Below are positions 1-9,600 of a DNA stretch of 38,742 nt, in pieces; position 1 is the stretch's first letter, and every line of letters begins with the position of its first letter. The position numbers and the translations under genes were made by a program. The DNA is from Bacteroidota bacterium (lineage in GTDB: Bacteria; Bacteroidota; Bacteroidia; AKYH767-A; OLB10): positions 1-38,742 of the forward strand of contig JADKJB010000019.1 in the NCBI GenBank assembly GCA_016722525.1, written 5' to 3'. The notes beneath the pieces were generated by a model that was not told the origin of the DNA, searched no databases, and saw only the letters and a program-made list of their open reading frames with translations.

Positions 1-2
1 AT

Positions 3-95
3 CAGTTATTGGTCAAATATGGACTTGATACCTTTGATATTGTAGCAAAGGCTAAGATTGTGTTAGATCGTAAATCGGCAGCAAAAAATAGTTGA
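3..95 (+). CDS. C-terminal end of a CDS, possibly transketolase C-terminal subunit (partial)
   Basis: Frame 3 is open from the window edge for 30 codons and ends at TGA 93-95. The peptide contains LLVKYGLDTFDIVAKAK, followed by a short basic tail. The K-Y-G-L-x-x-x-x-I-V-x-x-A-K pattern resembles the last helix of transketolase C-terminal subunits, where a phrase of the type 'LxxKYGL' is usual. Only the last 30 residues are visible, so the family assignment rests on a short pattern and is tentative. The downstream sigma gene starts 42 bases later on the same strand. Confidence 0.45.
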   Translation, partial: QLLVKYGLDTFDIVAKAKIVLDRKSAAKNS

Positions 96-137
96 TAACG
101 CTGTTGGCATCCAGGCTGTTTTCCGGCATTGCCACTT

Positions 138-686
138 ATGACTGATTACAGCGATAGCGAACTTTTAAAATTATTCAGAGAGGGTGATAACCCGAACTAT
201 GCTTTTAATTTATTGATGCGGCGCTATCAGCAAAAAGTGTATTATCATATTCGGAGAATTGTGATCGATCACGATGATGCCAATGATGTTGTTCAAAATA
301 CTTTTATTAAGGCATGGTCAGGATTGACAAATTTCAGGGAAGATTCTCAATTTTTTACCTGGTTGTATAGAATCGCAACCAATGAATCTCTCACATTTCT
401 AAAGAAAAAAAGAACTGCATTTTTTATTCCAATTATTAATGTAGAGAAAATTCTCGCTGAAAAATTAGAAAGCGATTCGCTGATCAGTGGAGATGAAATT
501 CAACTTAAGTTGCAAAAAGCAATCCTCTCTCTTCCCGAAAAGCAAAGGTTGGTTTTTAATATGAAATATTATGACGAAATGAAATATGAGGAAATGTCAG
601 AAGTCCTGGGCACATCGGTAGGTGCTTTGAAAGCCTCTTATCATCATGCTGTGAAGAAAATCGAAAAATTTGTAAAAACTCATTAA
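138..686 (+). CDS. RNA polymerase sigma factor, ECF subfamily
   Basis: A 182-residue sigma-70 family protein of ECF size. Region 2 lies at about residues 20-90: an aromatic/basic helix, then DDANDVVQNTFIKAW, then FFTWLYRIATNE. Region 4 lies at about 125-180, with LSLPEKQRLVFNMKYYDEM and a helix-turn-helix around EEMSEVLGTSVGALKASYHH. Sigma regions 1 and 3 are absent, as expected for this class. I chose ATG 138 because the longer reading begins with TTG at 129 and adds only three residues. It heads a set with the membrane protein at 730 and the Spy-like protein at 1203, an arrangement in which a sigma factor is controlled by a membrane-bound anti-sigma factor. It probably directs transcription of envelope-related genes (inference). 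The family call is firm; the regulon is unknown. Confidence 0.93.
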   Translation: MTDYSDSELLKLFREGDNPNYAFNLLMRRYQQKVYYHIRRIVIDHDDANDVVQNTFIKAWSGLTNFREDSQFFTWLYRIATNESLTFLKKKRTAFFIPIINVEKILAEKLESDSLISGDEIQLKLQKAILSLPEKQRLVFNMKYYDEMKYEEMSEVLGTSVGALKASYHHAVKKIEKFVKTH

Positions 687-729
687 ACTAATTTGTCTTT
701 CAGTTATCTTACCATTAAATAAAAATAAA

Positions 730-1206
730 GTGGAAAATTTCAATAGTTTACCAGAACAAGATCCTGATTTTGGCATGCCCGGAAATTCAAGTTTAGTTAA
801 GAAAAATGTATTTCTTACTCCAGACAATTATTTTGAAAAACTTCCTTTAGAGATTTCCGATAAAATTCAGTCCGGGAAGACTTTACAGGGCAAGTTTGGG
901 CTGGTTCAGAACCATCTTAACAGGAGGCTTCTTACTGCTTTTATGGTGCTGGTAGTTACCATTGCCGGAGGAATATTGTATTGGAATAAAACTCAAAATC
1001 CCAATCAAAGCGAAACGGTACTTTCATATGAGGATCTTATCAATTCTGATTTTGTATCTGAATTGGATGAAAGTATGCTGGTGGATGCTTACATGTCTGA
1101 GACAATCAACACAGATGAAGACCTGAATGAAGTTGATAATACCATTTTGGAAGATTACCTGATCGAAAACAACACTGATATTACATTAATAATAAACGAT
1201 TTATGA
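730..1206 (+). CDS. Single-pass membrane protein, putative anti-sigma factor
   Basis: A 158-residue protein not recognised by a specific family motif. It has a soluble N-terminal part (1-64, including a PDNYFEKLP phrase often seen near the start of Bacteroidota anti-sigma-like proteins), one hydrophobic helix at about 67-85 (LLTAFMVLVVTIAGGILYW), and a strongly acidic exported tail. It starts with GTG at 730, as no ATG is available upstream. The gene follows the ECF sigma by 43 bases and its stop overlaps the start of the Spy-like gene (ATGA), so the three are very likely co-transcribed. Position and topology suggest a membrane anchor that holds the sigma factor, but no zinc-binding HxxxCxxC anti-sigma motif is visible. 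The function is inference from context. Confidence 0.7.
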   Translation: MENFNSLPEQDPDFGMPGNSSLVKKNVFLTPDNYFEKLPLEISDKIQSGKTLQGKFGLVQNHLNRRLLTAFMVLVVTIAGGILYWNKTQNPNQSETVLSYEDLINSDFVSELDESMLVDAYMSETINTDEDLNEVDNTILEDYLIENNTDITLIINDL

Positions 1207-1679
1207 AAAAAATTAAAATAGTTTCGACCCTATTGCTGAGTTTGTGGTTTGCAAGCACTATTGCACAGCCAGGCCCTCCTCACGGAAAAAAGAGAGAGGA
1301 AATTGAGGCAATGAAAATTGGTTTTATCACTAAAAAATTAAACCTGACTCCCGAAGAGGCACAAAGCTTCTGGCCTGTTTATAATGTTTACCAGGAGGAG
1401 GTCGAAAAACTCAGGGATAACCGAAGGAAAGAGATGAAAGCTGCTCGTGATGAATTTGATACTATGGAAGATAAGGAAGTTGAAAAGCTGGTTGAGGCTG
1501 AAATAGCTTTTAGACAATCAGAATTGGATATTCTCAAAAAGTACCATCCCCAGTTTAAAAAATCACTTCCAATAAAAAAGGTGGCTAAATTGTACCGTGC
1601 TGAGGACGATTTTAAAAGGGAATTGATTCAAAAAATACAAAATCAAAGGGATGGCGGCAGACCTTCCGAAAAAAGATAG
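1203..1679 (+). CDS. Spy/CpxP-like periplasmic protein
   Basis: A 158-residue secreted protein. An N-terminal signal peptide (MKKIKIVSTLLLSLWFASTIAQ) is followed by a highly charged, almost wholly helical mature part. Near residue 50 it carries LTPEEAQSFWPVYNVYQEEV, resembling the LTxxQ-type repeat of the Spy/CpxP/heavy-metal-sensor superfamily. These proteins act as periplasmic chaperones or stress sensors. Its ATG overlaps the stop of the putative anti-sigma gene by four bases, implying translational coupling. Being the last gene of the sigma operon, it may be the sensor or a target of the system (inference). A strong intrinsic terminator follows 42 bases downstream. Confidence 0.78.
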   Translation: MKKIKIVSTLLLSLWFASTIAQPGPPHGKKREEIEAMKIGFITKKLNLTPEEAQSFWPVYNVYQEEVEKLRDNRRKEMKAARDEFDTMEDKEVEKLVEAEIAFRQSELDILKKYHPQFKKSLPIKKVAKLYRAEDDFKRELIQKIQNQRDGGRPSEKR

Positions 1680-1721
1680 AGATTTTGAAAAAATAGTTTG
1701 AATAAAGTAATTTATGTTTGG

Positions 1722-1750
1722 AAAACGGGAAGTAACAACTTCCCGTTTTT
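1722..1750 (+). terminator. Intrinsic terminator of the sigma operon
   Basis: A perfect 12-bp inverted repeat (AAAACGGGAAGT, loop AACA, ACTTCCCGTTTT) is followed by more T residues. It lies 43 bases after the stop of the Spy-like gene and ahead of the aminotransferase. Confidence 0.9.
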
Positions 1751-1785
1751 GTGTTTTATGGGGTCTTTCCCCTGTTCAATTTTAT

Positions 1786-1793
1786 TAGTTTTG
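1786..1793 (+). promoter_or_regulatory. Putative Bacteroidota -7 element upstream of the aminotransferase
   Basis: TAGTTTTG matches the phylum consensus TAnnTTTG. It ends four bases before the ATG at 1798, so transcription would start at or next to the start codon, giving a leaderless or nearly leaderless mRNA. No good -33 TTTG is visible upstream. It sits just after the upstream terminator, which supports an independent transcription unit. Confidence 0.45.
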
Positions 1794-1797
1794 CACT

Positions 1798-2976
1798 ATG
1801 TTAAATCAAAGGCAGCTATTCTTGAGCCATCTGGCACCAACGAGCCATACACCCTTGCTGCTGGAGATAGTAAGAGCATCAGGTTCAGAAATGTTTGATA
1901 AGGATGGAATCAAGTATCTGGATCTCATTTCAGGTATCTCCGTCAGCAATGTGGGTCATTGTCATCCTGATGTAGTTAAGGCAGTGACGGAGCAAGCCAA
2001 TAAGTATATGCATCTGATGGTTTATGGGGAGTTGGTGCAATCACCAAGTTGATTATGCCACTGAGCTTACCGCACTTTTACCGCCTACATTAAGTAGTGT
2101 CTATCTGGTTAATTCGGGCTCAGAGGCAATTGAAGGGGCCATGAAACTGGCAAAGAGGTATAGCGGAAGACATGAAATTGTGGCCTTTAATAATGCCTAT
2201 CATGGAAGCACACAAGGCGCATTAAGTATTATTGGATCGGAGTATTTCAGGAATCAATTCAGGCCGTTGCTCCCTTCAATCCGACATATTGAGTACAATA
2301 ATGTGGCTGCATTAAATGCTATCAGTACCAATACCGCATGCGTGATTATTGAAGCCATCCAGGGCGAAGCGGGTGCTTCGGTCCCCAATGGGGGCTATTT
2401 GAAAGCTGTTGCTGAAAAATGTAAACAAACAGGTGCACTCTTAATTTTGGATGAGATACAGACCGGCTTTCGCAGAACAGGGTCACTCATGGCTTTTATG
2501 AATTGTGAAATTGTTCCTGATATACTCGTACTTGCTAAAGGAATGGGTGGAGGTATGCCGCTGGGCGCATTTATTGCTTCTGCCGAATTAATGAGCTGTT
2601 TGGCAGAAAATCCGGTATTAGGCCATATTACTACTTTCGGTGGTCACCCTGTTTCTTGTGCAGCAGCATTGGCCACTTTGCGGATTGTTAAAAATATGGA
2701 TGAAAGTGAGATCATCCGAAAAGGCGAACTCTTTAGGAGTTTATTGGTTCACCCGAAGATTTTGAGCATTTCAGGCAAAGGACTTTTGCTGGGTATTGAA
2801 TTTGAGAGTGAGGCTACCAACATGCTGGTTATTCATAAATGCATAAAAGGGGTGTTTTTACCGATTGGTTCCTGTTTGCACCACACAAAATGAGAATTTC
2901 ACCACCCCTCATCATCGAAGATCATCAAATCTTCATGGCTTGTGAGGTTATTTTGAAAGCTATTGATGAAATATAG
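1798..2976 (+). CDS. Class III pyridoxal-phosphate aminotransferase (two frameshifts)
   Basis: A PLP-dependent class III aminotransferase of about 392 residues once rejoined, close to the acetylornithine/4-aminobutyrate group. The N-terminal piece carries FDKDGIKYLDLISGISVSNV and GHCHPDVV. The middle piece carries NSGSEAIEGAMKLAK, the PLP-site stretch IIEAIQGEAGA, LLILDEIQTGF with the PLP Asp, and the Schiff-base lysine in LAKGMGGGMPLGA. The C-terminus, in the third segment, reads TDWFLFAPHKMRISPPL, typical of the family. The frame moves from 1 to 2 near 2041-2048 (one base extra or two missing within the VQSPQV motif) and back to 1 at the T5 run 2855-2859 (one T short), ending at TAG 2974-2976. 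The family is certain. The substrate is not. Confidence 0.85.
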
Positions 2977-3110
2977 ATATTCTGCAACAGAAGATATGGG
3001 AAATGGCTTGTACTTATTATTCGTTTTGAATTAATGTTAGTGTTGTTTTTTGTTCATGCGGAAGCAAAATCAGGTTAAAATTATTTGATTACTAATTTAC
3101 GATTAAACTC

Positions 3111-3785
3111 ATGAATGTATTAATTGTTGAAGATGAAAAAAGCTTGTCGCATGAAATAGAAATATTTCTTACCAAGCAAGGATATAATTGCGATGTGGCT
3201 TTTAATGGTAAGAGTGCTTCCGAAAAAATATTTGTGAACGCTTATGACTTCGTGCTGCTTGACATTGGGTTGCCTGATTACAATGGATTTGATTTATTGA
3301 AAGAATCGAGGGAAGCAAAATGTGATGCTGCATTTATTATACTCACAGCTCGGAGTGAAATTGATGATAAAATTAAAGGTTTGGATTTAGGTGCGGATGA
3401 TTATCTGGCTAAGCCATTTTCATTGATGGAACTTCATTCAAGGATGCAGGCAATTACACGCAGGCGACATGGATTGACAACCAATTCAATGGAAATTGGA
3501 AATTTTAGTATGGATATTAATAACAGAACAGTACATTGTGATGACAAACCAGTTGCTTTAACAAGAAAGGAATTCGACCTGCTTCATTACCTGGCATTGC
3601 ATAAAAACAGAGTCCTTACCAGGATGCAGCTTACAGAGCACATTTGGGGCGATACGATGGAAGAAGATTACGATTCAAATTATATTGATGTTCATATAAA
3701 AAATTTAAGAAAAAAACTCGGCACCTTTGCTCCAACCGATTGGCTGGAAACCGTTCGTGGTATAGGGTACAGGCTCAATCAATAA
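3111..3785 (+). CDS. OmpR/PhoB-family response regulator
   Basis: A 224-residue two-component response regulator. The receiver domain (about 1-115) shows the acidic pocket at VEDEK, the phosphoacceptor Asp in VLLDIGLPDYNG, the Thr in IILTARSE and the Lys in LAKPFS. The C-terminal winged helix (about 125-223) includes LTRKEFDLLHYLALHKNRVLT, the recognition region and ETVRGIGYRLN. It is encoded one base before its partner histidine kinase and is surely co-transcribed with it. About 130 bases upstream are non-coding, AT-rich and presumably hold its promoter; I could not fit the consensus with confidence. The signal and targets are unknown. Confidence 0.95.
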   Translation: MNVLIVEDEKSLSHEIEIFLTKQGYNCDVAFNGKSASEKIFVNAYDFVLLDIGLPDYNGFDLLKESREAKCDAAFIILTARSEIDDKIKGLDLGADDYLAKPFSLMELHSRMQAITRRRHGLTTNSMEIGNFSMDINNRTVHCDDKPVALTRKEFDLLHYLALHKNRVLTRMQLTEHIWGDTMEEDYDSNYIDVHIKNLRKKLGTFAPTDWLETVRGIGYRLNQ

Positions 3786-3786
3786 A

Positions 3787-5126
3787 ATGAAGTTACAGGT
3801 CAAACTTGCTATTTACAATGCGCTGTCGAAGGGTATAATAATCGCCGCTTTCGGGTTTCTCATGCCTTTAATTGTAGAACAGGTTGTTTACGATCACATC
3901 GATAAAAGATTAATTGCGAGATCTGATCGGGTTTTGAAAATTATTAGCAAAGGTGGTATTAATGAAATTATTCTTGAACAGGATTGCAGCTTTGAAAGTT
4001 ATAATATTCTGAAAGAAGAGTTTGTGTCTATTGTTCCACTTAGCAATGATAGTGAACCGATGGAAACGGTTATTGCCAATGAGGAATGGGATGTTGGTGG
4101 TGAAAGGCTGAATCACCGCATTATCAGACAGGCTTTTGTTTATGATAACCAGGTTTATCAGCTGAGCATAGGAGAGGGGCTTGGTACTATTAATCAGCTG
4201 AATAAAATTATTGTTCAGTTTAGTTTAACCTTGATGATACTTTTCATCATTATTTCCGTTTTTATCGATATTGGTTTTGCGAGATTAATGTTGAAACCAT
4301 TTAATAAAATTGTGAAGCAAAAATTGCAGTTGCCTCAAAATCCGGCCAGCTATAATTTTGAAAATATCAAAACCACTACCTGGGAGTTCAGTTACCTCGA
4401 TAAAAGTATTAATGAGTTAATGAAAAAAACCAAAGACGCATTTCTAATCGAGAAAGAGTTTATAGCAAATGTAGCTCATGAACTGCTTACGCCCATTTCA
4501 ATACTCCAAAACCGCATGGAGAATATGATTATCGGTAATGAAGTACCTGTTGAATTTGAAAATAAAATAATTGAGTCTCAAAAACATTGAAGCGGCTCAG
4601 TAAAATTATTCAAGCATTATTGATGATTTCTAAAATCGAGAACGATCAGTATCTGAAACAAGATAAAGTCGATATTCCTTCATTAGTAGAAGAGATTTTA
4701 GCTGAATTGCAGGAATTGGTTGATGAGAAAAATGTTAAAATCGTTAAAAATCTGGAGCCCGCCATTTTATTCGGACCATGCAATAAGTCGTTGTTGTTTA
4801 CCATGATTTTTAATCTGGTAAATAATGCCATTCGCTATAACAATATTGATGGTTATCTTTTTATAAGAGGAAAAGCCTCCATCGATAATTATATTCTTGA
4901 AATTGAAGATTCCGGAATTGGTATTGAAGAATCACAACTTCAAAATATATTTGACAGGTTCAAAAGATTTAATCCGGGCGACGAACAAGGTTACGGATTA
5001 GGATTGCCTATTGTAAAAACGATTTCTGATTTTCATAGAATAGGCATCAGGATGGTTTCTAAAATAATGAAGGGATCAACAGTAATTCTTACTTTTCCTA
5101 TCCCTCAATCAAACAAAAAAATGTAA
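3787..5126 (+). CDS. Sensor histidine kinase of the 3111 regulator (one frameshift)
   Basis: A membrane sensor kinase of about 446 residues when rejoined. It has one N-terminal membrane helix (about 10-32), an extracytoplasmic sensor region of about 110 residues, and a second helix (about 140-162). The HisKA domain carries the phosphoacceptor His in ANVAHELLTPISIL (near residue 231). The HATPase domain has the N box NLVNNAIRYN, G1 IEDSGIGI, F box IFDRFKRF and G2 GYGLGLPIVKTI. The first frame stops after ESQKH at 4590, and the alignment continues at once as LKRLSKIIQALLMISKIEN in the next frame. A single missing T at 4587-4588 (CATTGA for CATTTGA) explains this. The ATG is one base after the regulator's stop codon. 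Confidence 0.88.
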
Positions 5127-5155
5127 GGGGTAATTCAACCTTAAACTTAAAAAGC

Positions 5156-5190
5156 AAAAAGCTGGATCAACAATTTTGATCCAGCTTTTT
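5156..5190. terminator. Bidirectional intrinsic terminator between convergent genes
   Basis: A 15-bp perfect inverted repeat (AAAAAGCTGGATCAA, loop CAATT, TTGATCCAGCTTTTT) has A-tract and T-tract flanks, so it can end transcription both from the kinase (+) and from the T9SS protein gene (-) at 5218. Confidence 0.9.
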
Positions 5191-5217
5191 TATTTATAGT
5201 TCTTTTTTCTCACCTAT

Positions 5218-6657
5218 TCATTTATCCCGGATTAATTTCATGGTATGAATTTCATGATGATTACTTATCTGAAGCACATAAGTTCCTGGAGAAAGTTCTT
5301 GTTTGGAAGAATATTCAAATTGGTTGTAGCCTTCTACAACATCCATTTTTTCGTTATAAACAATCTGCCCGGCTGCATTCATCAGTTGAACATTGGCAAT
5401 TGCAGCTTCATCGCTTAGGAATCTTACAAAGAAAGTATCTTTGAAAGGATTGGGTCCAGTAATAATGTTCTGTATGTTTTCAATTCTGGCATTTGCATTT
5501 TCAGCAGCACTTAAAATTTTCTTCTTGTTCGTATCAATTTTCCATGAAATTTTATTTTCATTATTATTTCCGGTTAGCGTAGCTGTTATTTTTAACAATG
5601 CTTCTTCAGGACCATTAGAAAGATAGGCTGTATAATACCCTTTTTCAGAAATGCCAATTATTACATGACGAGCTTCGAAGGGATTTTGATTTGCTTTCTC
5701 AAGAGATCCCTCATGAAACATCACATCAATCATCCCTTTTTGATACTGAGGCAGATCGGAAGTAAAAGAGAAAATATTGACAGTTTCAGCATCTGAGACA
5801 GGGAATGATAGGTTTTTAACGTTTAAAGGTCCAAACCACCTTTTGATTTTGCCGCAAACAGCACCAGTAGTTCGCTCTATTTCGCCCGGGGCTGCAATAG
5901 AGGCTCCTATGGAAACTGTGAACCTGCCTGTAAATAAAACACCTTTTTTCAAATACAACTTATCTATTATTAATAAACTTTGATCCATTTCTACTCCTGA
6001 TGCATTTTCGATTACCAGATTGCGTAATACAGGAGGTAATGCATTTCCGGTTTGTTGATGTACCGTTCCATTATAAATGTACAGTGCATCTTTATTGAAT
6101 TCTTTTTTTCCCTTAAGTTGTATGTTTCCGGATACGCCTTTTTTGTCAATACCTGCTTCGGAGCCAATCAGGAGTGTTGCTTTTGATCCAATAATCAAAT
6201 CACCATCACCTTCAATAATCGACATTCCCATTGATAAGGTTCCGTTACAAACGATTCCACCTTTTCCATTGCTTTTGGCTACTCGTATGGTATTGGCATC
6301 AATTGTAAGTTTGGCACCTTCATCAATAATAATATTTGAAATCGCTAATTCTTCCGACAATATCAAGTCATGTCCTTTGGATACAAGAACAGTGTTTGTG
6401 CCATGTCCGGGAGGCATTGATGCTTCGCTCCAGTCTTTTCCATCGTAAACTTCCCAGGAAGCTACATCGTTCCAGTCGCCATTTGAAGCTGTTCTAAAAT
6501 CTCCTGAACTAAAGGCTCTTGATTCTTTTACTTCTGATAAATTAAAAACAACAATTAGTAGCAATGATGCTGCTGTAAATATTGAAGCGCCAATTACGAT
6601 CCGCATCCTGGTACTCAGGTAGGTTTTTTGTCTGCTTTTAAGTTTATTTCTTTTCAT
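5218..6657 (-). CDS. Type IX-secreted surface protein with C-terminal sorting domain
   Basis: A 479-residue exported protein. A basic n-region and one hydrophobic helix (about 19-40, IVIGASIFTAASLLLIVVFN) form a long signal peptide or anchor. Residues about 50-90 contain a NGDWNDVASWEVYDG phrase, then PPGHGTNTVLVSKGHDLIL, a pattern common at the start of Bacteroidota beta-helical surface proteins. The last 80 residues are a type A T9SS sorting domain: GPNPFKDTFFVRF, VQLMNAAGQIVY, YSSKQELSPGTYVLQISN and a final MKLIRDK. The gene begins 21 bases after the stop of the larger T9SS protein upstream and is probably in one operon with it. The biological role is unknown. Confidence 0.85.
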   Translation of the reverse strand: MKRNKLKSRQKTYLSTRMRIVIGASIFTAASLLLIVVFNLSEVKESRAFSSGDFRTASNGDWNDVASWEVYDGKDWSEASMPPGHGTNTVLVSKGHDLILSEELAISNIIIDEGAKLTIDANTIRVAKSNGKGGIVCNGTLSMGMSIIEGDGDLIIGSKATLLIGSEAGIDKKGVSGNIQLKGKKEFNKDALYIYNGTVHQQTGNALPPVLRNLVIENASGVEMDQSLLIIDKLYLKKGVLFTGRFTVSIGASIAAPGEIERTTGAVCGKIKRWFGPLNVKNLSFPVSDAETVNIFSFTSDLPQYQKGMIDVMFHEGSLEKANQNPFEARHVIIGISEKGYYTAYLSNGPEEALLKITATLTGNNNENKISWKIDTNKKKILSAAENANARIENIQNIITGPNPFKDTFFVRFLSDEAAIANVQLMNAAGQIVYNEKMDVVEGYNQFEYSSKQELSPGTYVLQISNHHEIHTMKLIRDK

Positions 6658-6678
6658 AAAGTTTGTTTCATTTTAATA

Positions 6679-9600
6679 TTAGAAAAAGCTTATATTTAAC
6701 TCTTGTGATTTGTTTTCATTCTCTAGTACTAATCGGTATACAGCATTTGGAAGTGCCGACATATCAATCTGTTCTTTGTTACTTCCTTTAACAACATTTA
6801 TTTCTCCTGAATTAACTTCGCGATTTGATGGATCAATAAGTTTGAATTTGTAGACTCCATCTTTGGAAGCATTGAAAATTATTGTAATTGTGTTAGAAGC
6901 TGCATCTGGATAAGCCTGAAGATTCAATCTTTGAAGATTTTCATCATCGATTGCTGGTGAAGAAGTAGTTGAATTCTGAATGGTTCTGCAGTTACTTGCT
7001 ATGGCCAAATTTCGTAGTGCTGAAAGTCCACAACTTGCAATAGCTTGTACACCTATTCTATTTACGGTTGCACCGAAAATAACTTCTATATTGTTTGATC
7101 CATTGCCTGAAGTGATACTGGCACCCTCAGGTAAAGTCCATTGATAGGAAGTAGCATTTGTAACCGGCACTACAGAATAGTAATATCCACCAGTGTTAGG
7201 GCAAGCTTCTAAAGGTCCGGTAATCACACCTGGAGTGGCAGGATTTGAAGTGACAGTTAATTTTCTTTCGGGGCCATAAATGCCGCATAGGTTGATAGCT
7301 TTAACCGTTATTTTCCCATTCACATTATTTCCAAACTGCACTTTTATTGAATCTGTTCCTGCAGCAGTATAGGTGATGGTTGCACCTGATGGCACATTCC
7401 ATTCATAGCGCTGATTCACTCGGGTCCGGATAGAATATGTTTGTTCTGTATTACAAATATTTCCTGTCAATCCATTGATAGGAAAAGGAATGAGCGGAGC
7501 AGCTGAAACTAATACTTCCCTGATCCTGCTATAATCACAACCGGCAGTAGAAGCTACGCCAATTTTGGCTGATACAAATCCAACCGGAAAATAAATGGAG
7601 ACTGCAGTATCGGTAGTGTAATAGGGAGATGAATTTCCATTCAAAGTAATTCCAGCAGGTGCTAACCATTTATAATTAATAGCGCCGGCAATTTTTTTGA
7701 TGCGATAGATTTCTGTACTACCATCGCAAACATCAACAGGTGCCACAACTAAAGTTGGAATGCTTGTATTAGTTCTGATAGCTGTGCAAGCTACCACGTT
7801 AGAACCGCAGGCATTTGTTCCTGTTACACATGCGTTGTATGCAGAATTGGATGTGCTTTCAAAAACTACTTGAATGTTTTGAGTACCCTGCCCATTTATT
7901 ATTTGACCTGCCTGACGTAATTCCCATAGGATAGTTGGTGAACTTAGAGAAGTACTGAAAGTGATGGTATCACCTTTGCAAGCTAAGGCGGGTCCCGAAA
8001 TAGCAGGAAGATTAGCTGGAGGTGCAGTAAAAACTTTAATTGCAACATCATCGGTTGAACTTTCACAACCGTTGCTTAGCGTCCATCTGAATACATTTGA
8101 ACCTGTAGTGCCAAGGTTGCTAACAGTTGTTGTTGGTGATGATGCATCTGCAATGATTCCTGCACCTGAAACTTTTGACCAGGTACCATTTCCATAAGAT
8201 GGCTGGTTTGCTTCCAGTTGAAGTGAAAGTACATTGCATACTTGTCTGTCGGGTCCTGCTTGGGCAGTTGATAAAGGAGGTGCATTTTCCAGTTCTTTTT
8301 CTGTATAGGCTGTACATCCATTGGCATCAAAAACTGTTATTGCATATGGGCCTGCTTCTAAATTCGTTATTTGTATTGTGTTTTGTCCGTTCGACCAATA
8401 ATAGGAGTAAGGCAAGGTTCCTCCAGTTACTTCAATTTGTATGGTGCCATTTGCTAATCCGGCACAAGATGGATGCTGAAAATTAGCAACAGAAGCCGAA
8501 ATAAAAGATGAATAATCAACTTCCAGCGATGCCGCACTAGAGCAACCATTTATACCGGTCACTACCACAGAATAAGTACCCTCAATGGCTGTGGATCCTG
8601 AGTTTAGTATGGGATTCTGGATTGTTGAAGTAAAATTATTTGGACCACTCCATACAAATCCGGCTGCCGGATCATCAACATTTGCATTCAATATCAGATC
8701 ATTTCCATCGCAGAGTGGTGAATTGGAATTTAAAGAAATAATTGGCGGCAAACCTACTACCACAGTATAGGCACTTGAGCTAACAGTAGCCGGATTTGCA
8801 CATGCATTTGTGGAAGTCATTGTTACAGTTACCTGATCACCATTTATCAGGGCCGACGAATTAAATGATGAAGTTGTGGTTGCAGTATTTTGATTGTTTA
8901 CTTTCCATATATAAGTTGGATTCAAACCACCATTAACCGCATTTGCCTGAAGATTTATCGACCCATTAGGGCAAATGGCAGAGCCACCCGTTATAGTAAC
9001 AGCAGGAGTAACATTACCACCGACACCTTCAGTTATTTGGATGCCAAAATTTCCTGAGTTTGGCGATGCAAAACGATATGCTTGTACAACAGCATAATAA
9101 ATAGTGTTTGGTGTGACTATGAAATTTGAAATCCTTGATAAATACTGATTGTTGCCGATAGAATACTGGAAACCATTAAAATCATCGTTTGATGTCAGTA
9201 CTGTTCCTGAAGAATTCAGCAGAAAGATGTATGTATCAAAGTTAGTAGTTGCATCGCAGGTAGTAATACTAATGTTACTTGCACAACTACCTGTTGTAAA
9301 CTTCAAAAACAGAGCAGGTGTAGATTGATTACCTGTTCCTGAAAAACTGCTTGGTAAACAAAACGTGGCGTGAGTACCAGTATAGGGTAAGTTATTTACG
9401 ATGAAAGGATTTGATGTGGATGTTCCTGTTGTAGGTGCTGAAACAACCGTATTTATGATGTTGCTGTAACTGTCGGCACAACTATTTTGACTTCGCACTA
9501 CTCGTAGCTTATACGTACCGGCAATATTGTAAGAAAAAGAAATTGTGGCAGAGGTTGCACCTGTAATTGAAGTATAAGTGGATCCTCCGTTGGAAGAATA

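Noticed and set aside
1698..1898. 66-residue ORF crossing the terminator and the aminotransferase start
   Set aside because: It runs through a strong terminator hairpin and overlaps the real gene in another frame.
2980..3005. Imperfect inverted repeat after the aminotransferase
   Set aside because: ATATTCTG and CAGAAGATAT pair imperfectly and no T-tract follows, so it is not called a terminator.
8076..8330. Overlapping ORFs on both strands inside the large adhesin gene
   Set aside because: They are shadows in alternative frames of a long intact coding region with clear repeat domains.
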